From CAZRXG01 sp964603985 (GTDB taxonomy: Bacteria > Chloroflexota > Anaerolineae > Aggregatilineales > UBA3940): 64,000 nucleotides of DNA. The notes beneath the pieces are model-generated. The model had not been told where the DNA came from and made no database searches. It saw nothing but the letters and a program-made list of their open reading frames with translations. The translations under genes and the position numbers were made by a program. Where the stretch lies: positions 1-64,000 of the forward strand of contig CAZRXG010000006.1 in NCBI GenBank assembly GCA_964603985.1, given 5' to 3'. Positions 59,291 to 64,000 of this stretch are shown piece after piece (the stretch's first letter is position 1; each line of letters opens with the position of its first letter).

Positions 59291-61836
59291 GGTGCCTCCT
59301 TGACGAGTGGCTGATCGATGCGATAGATGGTCACCCCGGCATCCTGGTAGACCGCCGTCAGGTAGCGGTCGAATTTCATGATGCCGCCCGGCGACGCGTA
59401 GTCGGGGTCGCGCTCCAGCGTGCCGACGAAGATGTAAGTCACGCCGTACCGGTCGGCCAGTTCCTGGGCGCGGAGGATGTTCTGTGTGTTGTAGATCTCG
59501 CGCACGTCCTGCACGCGCGTACCGGCCATCTCGGCGTAGTGCTCGCCGCGCCACTGGCGCTCGTGGTTGGCCCAGCCGATGACGGTCGGCAGGCCGGTCG
59601 CGCTGGAGACGCGGGCGTAATAGGAATATGCATCTTTAACGGCCTCCAGGACCACCGCGCCCGGCTCGGCGTTCTGTTGCAGCCAGAGGATGCCGTTGTA
59701 GTCGCCCGGATACTGGCGGCGGATGTAGTCGATGCCGTCCAGCGTGGGGGGCGGCTCGGTCGCGGTGCGGGTGAAGTAACCGGCCTTGTTCGGCGTGGCG
59801 AGAGCCGGGTACACCATCCCGGCCAGCACCAGCAGGGCCAGCGTTGCCGCGAAGGCAGACCGCGCGGCGACGCCCCGGCGCGCCACCAGGACGTGGGCGG
59901 CGTAGGCGGTGGCGAGGCCGAACATCACCCAGGCGGCGTAGTAGAACTTGAAGATGGTGTTGAGCCGCTGCCCGAAGTTATCGCGCAGGTAGACGAACTC
60001 CGGGCCGAGCGTGAGCAGTGTGCCGGTCAGGATCAGCACCAGCGCGAACGCGGTCGATGCGCCGAAGGGCGGCTGCGGCGTCGCCGGTGCTCCGCTGGGT
60101 GATTGGTCGTCCTCGACGGGACGCGCCAGCAGGCGGGCCAGGGTGACGATCAGGATGGCGGTCAGCAGCAGCGGGGTCAGGGGGTGCGCCAGGCGGTGGC
60201 GGATGACGGCCTGCACCGCCGCCGGGACCTGCGCGACGATGGCCTCCTCGGACAGCCCCGCGACCGCGAAGCCGGTGCTGTCCAGCAGGAAGTTGCGCGC
60301 GGCAGCCTCGCGGCGAAGCGCAATCGTGCCCAGGCCGAGCGAGAGCGCGATCAGCAGCACCGGTATGCCGACGCCCAGCGCGGCGCTGCCCGGCCAGTCG
60401 AGGCGCGGGCGGTTGCGGATCACCTGATCGGCCAGGAACCAGACGATGACGACGATGAACGGGCCGAACATCACCAGGTACTGGTGCAGGCGCGTGGCGA
60501 AGATCACGTTGGGCAGGATGCCGCCCGCCTGCGAGGTGAAGCCGATGTACCAGGGCAGGTAGGCCAGCACGCCCAGCACGAGCATGGCGAGGCCGGACAG
60601 CAGCGGAGCGCGCAGGTCGGCGGCGTCGAAAGCGCCCCGCTCGCGGACGCGCCGCGCGATCATGACCGCGATCAGGATGAACAGGTAGAAGGGCAGATCC
60701 CAGGTGTTGAGGAAGGCCAACCCGCCGAAGCAGAGCGTGTACAGAGCAAACTGCTCCCGGGCGAGCTTCTCGCGCTGGGCCAGCAGATTGAAGGCCAGCC
60801 CCAGCGCCAGCAGGACGAAGGGCAGCGCCAGCACGTGAGGGTGCATGTCGCCCAGCAGGAAGCTGAAGAAGGGGAACTCGGCTATCGGCTGCAGGCCGAT
60901 GGATGTCCCGACCACGTCCCGGTCGTGGATGACGCGCGAGGCGCGCCACCACCACCAGAAGCGCCACTGGCCGGGCGGCCACTTCGGTTCAAGCAGCGGC
61001 TGGCTGATGTCCTCGATGTCCAGCCAGCGCCAGAAGCCCGGGCCGATGAAGCGCAGGTGCAGCGCGCGCAGCAACTCGAAGAATCCCTCCAGGTTGCCCA
61101 TCACGCCGACCAGCAGCGGGCCGAGCAGCGCGCTGAGGGCCGCGCCTTGTGGCTGTTGGTCGCCTGCTGCGTCCTCGTCGCCCTCTTCGCGCCGGTGGAC
61201 GGTGACCAGATTGTAGATCAGGCCGTAGGCTCCCAACAGCGTCAACGCGAAGAGCATGGCGATGGCGAGGTTGAAGGTCACGCTGCTTATCGCGCCGCTC
61301 AGGTCGGCCAGCATGGCGACGATCACGTAGCCGAAATAGTAGTAGCTGATGGCGTAGCCCGACAGCCAGGGGTCGCGCGGTGGGAAGGTCTGGCTGCCTC
61401 GGATGCCGTTGAGGAAGGCCAGCTCCATCGGCTTCTCGGTGCCGCTGATTTCGGGGTTGTAGGCGCGCACGACCGCCCAGCCTGCGAAGGCCAGCGCGAA
61501 CAGCACCTCGGTGGCGGCGACGAGCTGCCCGTGACTCGTGAGCCAGCCGTGCAGGCTCTCGTCCCGGTCGGGGCGGGTGGAGTAGGCCCACAGGCTGAAG
61601 CCGAGGACGACCAGCGCCGAGAACAGCATCCCGCCGACGGTGTTATTCAGCAGCCCCAGACTGCACAGCAGCCAGAAGACGTAACCCACCAACAGCAACC
61701 CCAGGGCGCGGCTGGCGGTGTAGCCTCTATCGGGCAGGCCGGGCAGCAGGCGGAAAGCCAGCGGCCAGGCCAGCCATCCCAGGACGGTCACGATCAGGTA
61801 CCAGCTAATCACGGCGCTCATAGCGTCGGCCTTCAC
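59287..61836 (-). CDS. YYY/DUF2298 membrane protein, second of tandem pair
   Basis: The 849-residue membrane protein belongs to the DUF2298/Chlor_Arch_YYY family, known mainly from Chloroflexota and Archaea. Signature elements are the DPWLSGYAISYYYFGYVIVA loop (about 155-174) with the YYY triplet. LGDMHPHVLALPFVLL and a long series of helices follow, with a soluble tail (about 690-849). These proteins are thought to be GT-C-like glycosyltransferases, but activity is unproven. A GTG at 61836 overlaps the upstream YYY stop (GTGA), so coupling is likely; an ATG five codons later (61821) is the alternative. The gene overlaps the GT39-like gene the same way. Confidence 0.85.
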   Translation of the reverse strand: MKADAMSAVISWYLIVTVLGWLAWPLAFRLLPGLPDRGYTASRALGLLLVGYVFWLLCSLGLLNNTVGGMLFSALVVLGFSLWAYSTRPDRDESLHGWLTSHGQLVAATEVLFALAFAGWAVVRAYNPEISGTEKPMELAFLNGIRGSQTFPPRDPWLSGYAISYYYFGYVIVAMLADLSGAISSVTFNLAIAMLFALTLLGAYGLIYNLVTVHRREEGDEDAAGDQQPQGAALSALLGPLLVGVMGNLEGFFELLRALHLRFIGPGFWRWLDIEDISQPLLEPKWPPGQWRFWWWWRASRVIHDRDVVGTSIGLQPIAEFPFFSFLLGDMHPHVLALPFVLLALGLAFNLLAQREKLAREQFALYTLCFGGLAFLNTWDLPFYLFILIAVMIARRVRERGAFDAADLRAPLLSGLAMLVLGVLAYLPWYIGFTSQAGGILPNVIFATRLHQYLVMFGPFIVVIVWFLADQVIRNRPRLDWPGSAALGVGIPVLLIALSLGLGTIALRREAAARNFLLDSTGFAVAGLSEEAIVAQVPAAVQAVIRHRLAHPLTPLLLTAILIVTLARLLARPVEDDQSPSGAPATPQPPFGASTAFALVLILTGTLLTLGPEFVYLRDNFGQRLNTIFKFYYAAWVMFGLATAYAAHVLVARRGVAARSAFAATLALLVLAGMVYPALATPNKAGYFTRTATEPPPTLDGIDYIRRQYPGDYNGILWLQQNAEPGAVVLEAVKDAYSYYARVSSATGLPTVIGWANHERQWRGEHYAEMAGTRVQDVREIYNTQNILRAQELADRYGVTYIFVGTLERDPDYASPGGIMKFDRYLTAVYQDAGVTIYRIDQPLVKEAP

Positions 61837-64000
61837 TCCTTCACGACCTGGTAGATCTGGGTGTCGTCCCGGTCGTAGACCAGGGCCAGATCGCCCCGCT
61901 CGACCATACGGTTAAACTTGATCAGGCCCGACGCGTCGTAGTAAGCGCGTTCCAGGCCGCCCACGATGATCAGATCCACGCCGTACTGCTCCAGGAGGCT
62001 CAGGGCGTAGTCGGGGTCGGGTACGCTGTAGATCTGCTGCACGGCGTTGACGCGCTGCCAGACCTGGTCGCTGTATTCGGGGCGCTGCTGGCGCTGGTGC
62101 CAGTTCCAGCCGATGACGGACGGCAGGCCGGTGTAGATGCTGACCCGTGCCCCCCAGTGATACTCGATGGTGTGCGCTTCCAGGACGACCGGCGTGCCTT
62201 CGACGTTGTCTTGAAGCCAGCGCAGGGCCTCGTAGTCCGGCGCGAGGCTGAAGACGGCGTCGCCCTCGTAGCGCTCGACGTAGGGCATGTAGGTCATGCC
62301 GTCGAGGGTGTGCGGCGCGTCGGGTGACCAGCGGTCGGCGACTTTGGCGCGCGTGGCGATCAGGGGATACAGGGCCGCCAGTAAGACCAGCACGGCCAGC
62401 GCGCCCATCCAGGGGACGCGGATCGCCCCCGGCGCGCGCGAAATCGACGGCCAGAGCCAGCTCAGGGCCGCCGCCGCGACGAGCGCCATCAGCACCCAGA
62501 CCTGCAAATGGAACTTGAAGACGGTGTTCATGCGGCCAATGTCACCCGCCAGGACAATCACCTCGACCAGCAGCGTCAGGGCGAGGGCCACCACGAACAT
62601 GGCGAGCGCGGCGCGCTTCTCGATGGGCTGGCCGGGCCGGAAGAACAGGGCGATTGACCACAGGGCCAGCAGCAGCACCAGCGCGGCGACCGGGTAGACG
62701 CGCGTGGCGATCTGGGCCAGCGTAAAGATGCCCAACGCCAGCGCCAGGATCACGGGGATGACGTGAGCGCGCTTGAGGCGCTTGCCTTCTTCGTGGGCGG
62801 CCTGGAGCCAGCGCCAGCTCTCCCACACCAGCCATGTGACGATGACGAACAGGAACAGGCCCAGGATGTCCAGGTAGGCCCACAGCGGCGTCCTGGAGCC
62901 GGTCCAGGGGATGGCGCTGTCGTAGCCGAGGTCGTAGTTACGGATGTAGGGCCGGTAGAGCAGCAGCGTCCCGACGCCCAGCACACCGGCCTGCACGGCG
63001 ATGCCCAGCAGTGTTATCCAGGGGCGGGGTGTGTCGGTGGGCGGTGCGTCGCCGGTATCTTCTCGTGACCCGGCCCGAACCTGGGCGGCGACCAGCCACA
63101 GCGCACAGCCGAACAGCAGGCCCAACGCGCCGACGGCCAGCGCGGCGAGCAGGCCAGGCCGGGTAGGGGTGGCGGCGAATAGAGCGGCCAGCCCCAGGAC
63201 GTCCGGGAAATAGGTCACGGCGGCCAGCAGCCCACCGAGGACGATCCCCAGCCCCAGCGCGCGCAGCGCGGCATTGTCCCGGCGGCGGTGGGTGTGCGCC
63301 AGCACTAACGCCCCCAGGCCGAGCACCAGATAGGTGGGCAGGTCCCAGGTGTTGGTGGGACGCAGCGCGCCGATGATCAGCGCCCCGGCGAGCAGGTTGA
63401 GCAGCGCCAAACCGACCGGCTGGCGGGCGGTAGCGCCTTCGTCCCCGGCGGCATTGACGGCCAGCCGCGCGCCGCGAATCTGGGCCACGTCCCAGGCAAT
63501 CGCCAGCAGCGTGATCGGCAGCGCGATCATGTGGGCGTGCAGGTCGGCGTACAGGAAGGTGAAGAACGGGAACTCGGTGATCGGGCCGATCTCAAGCGGC
63601 TGGCCGGTCTCGCTGATGGGCACCGGGATCAGGCGGGTGGCGTTCCAGTACCACTCGCCCAGGCCGACGGGGAGCAGCACGTCCCCTCGGAGGAACCGCG
63701 CCAGCCCCCGCATCACGTCGCCTGTGTCGGGGAGGAGTGTATCGGTGTAGCTGGGCACGCCGGAGCCAAGCTCGGCCAGCCCCCAGATGATGGTGCGTAT
63801 CTCGTCCAGGTTGCCCAGCACGACGGTCAGCAGCAGGGCGGCCAGCCCGGCCAGGTAGGGCTGCCAGCCCGCCGCGCGAGTTCCCCCGCGCAGCGCGGCC
63901 AGCACGTCGCCGAAGGAGGTCTGCGGCCACGCCCGGAGCGCCTCCCACAGCGTGAGCGTGGCCGGTTGGCGTGTTTCGTCGGCTGTGGGTTGATCGTCGC
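61833..64000 (-). CDS. YYY/DUF2298 membrane protein, first of tandem pair (5' end outside window)
   Basis: About 722 codons are visible and the frame is still open at the window edge, so the N-terminus, including the expected YYY loop, lies outside. The visible part has the conserved FPFFTFLYADLHAHMIALPI segment and LRPTNTWDLPTYLVLGLG. A series of membrane helices and a soluble tail with a WNWHQRQQR motif also match the second YYY protein (GWANHERQW at the same place). The pair is therefore paralogous. Function is presumed lipid-linked sugar transfer. It ends in a GTGA overlap with the next gene, so the visible operon runs YYY, YYY, GT39-like, sigma, anti-sigma, Agl23-NHL. Confidence 0.85.
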   Translation of the reverse strand, partial: DDQPTADETRQPATLTLWEALRAWPQTSFGDVLAALRGGTRAAGWQPYLAGLAALLLTVVLGNLDEIRTIIWGLAELGSGVPSYTDTLLPDTGDVMRGLARFLRGDVLLPVGLGEWYWNATRLIPVPISETGQPLEIGPITEFPFFTFLYADLHAHMIALPITLLAIAWDVAQIRGARLAVNAAGDEGATARQPVGLALLNLLAGALIIGALRPTNTWDLPTYLVLGLGALVLAHTHRRRDNAALRALGLGIVLGGLLAAVTYFPDVLGLAALFAATPTRPGLLAALAVGALGLLFGCALWLVAAQVRAGSREDTGDAPPTDTPRPWITLLGIAVQAGVLGVGTLLLYRPYIRNYDLGYDSAIPWTGSRTPLWAYLDILGLFLFVIVTWLVWESWRWLQAAHEEGKRLKRAHVIPVILALALGIFTLAQIATRVYPVAALVLLLALWSIALFFRPGQPIEKRAALAMFVVALALTLLVEVIVLAGDIGRMNTVFKFHLQVWVLMALVAAAALSWLWPSISRAPGAIRVPWMGALAVLVLLAALYPLIATRAKVADRWSPDAPHTLDGMTYMPYVERYEGDAVFSLAPDYEALRWLQDNVEGTPVVLEAHTIEYHWGARVSIYTGLPSVIGWNWHQRQQRPEYSDQVWQRVNAVQQIYSVPDPDYALSLLEQYGVDLIIVGGLERAYYDASGLIKFNRMVERGDLALVYDRDDTQIYQVVKE

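Overview
The window looks like a 64 kb piece of a draft, G+C-rich genome of the phylum Chloroflexota, probably class Anaerolineae. This placement is inferred from gene content. It carries neighbouring YYY/DUF2298 membrane proteins, an Agl23-like (TIGR03663) protein with NHL repeats, three GH57 enzymes, the TIGR03960/TIGR03936 radical-SAM pair, PA14-golvesin surface proteins and many small lipoproteins with Pro/Thr-rich stalks. A 10-base N run at 2668-2677 marks an assembly gap. I see no rRNA, tRNA, CRISPR array, integrase, transposase or prophage gene.

Left part (1-11.3 kb): a DPM1-like GT2 glycosyltransferase and a GT39-like membrane glycosyltransferase, an M20 peptidase, a TIR-HEAT protein and a second HEAT protein bracketed by copies of a dispersed repeat. 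Then comes a gene-free 0.8 kb with a near-consensus promoter, a LexA-type palindrome and two covarying hairpins. The minus-strand operon rluB-cmk-plsC-DUF512/PDZ radical SAM follows.

Middle (11.6-33 kb): a YfhO-like giant membrane protein, a DUF4386 protein, a secreted protein of unknown function, and glmS preceded by what I read as a complete glmS ribozyme. Next is a lower-G+C block of poorly known minus-strand genes, an SUMF1-like membrane protein, a matrixin protease with SH3b domains, a zinc-ribbon protein and DUF4870. A cluster of three different GH57 proteins for alpha-glucan metabolism closes this part.

Right-middle (33-52.5 kb): CARDB lipoprotein, TPR-lytic transglycosylase lipoprotein, PfkB kinase, two single-domain response regulators, trmI coupled to two PPC-like lipoproteins, ribosomal protein L25 with a structured leader, two PA14-golvesin proteins, the radical-SAM pair split by a solenoid gene, a TPR protein and a URO-D-like protein.

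Right end (52.5-64 kb, minus strand): one apparent operon of two YYY proteins, a GT39-like protein, an ECF sigma factor, its zinc anti-sigma factor and an Agl23-NHL fusion. This suggests stress-controlled envelope glycosylation. The strongest unusual signals are the glmS ribozyme, the promoter/LexA-box/hairpin region at 6.9-7.3 kb, several dispersed intergenic repeat families, the TIR-HEAT protein, a protein with a duplicated unnamed domain, and the sigma/anti-sigma pair embedded in the glycosylation operon.
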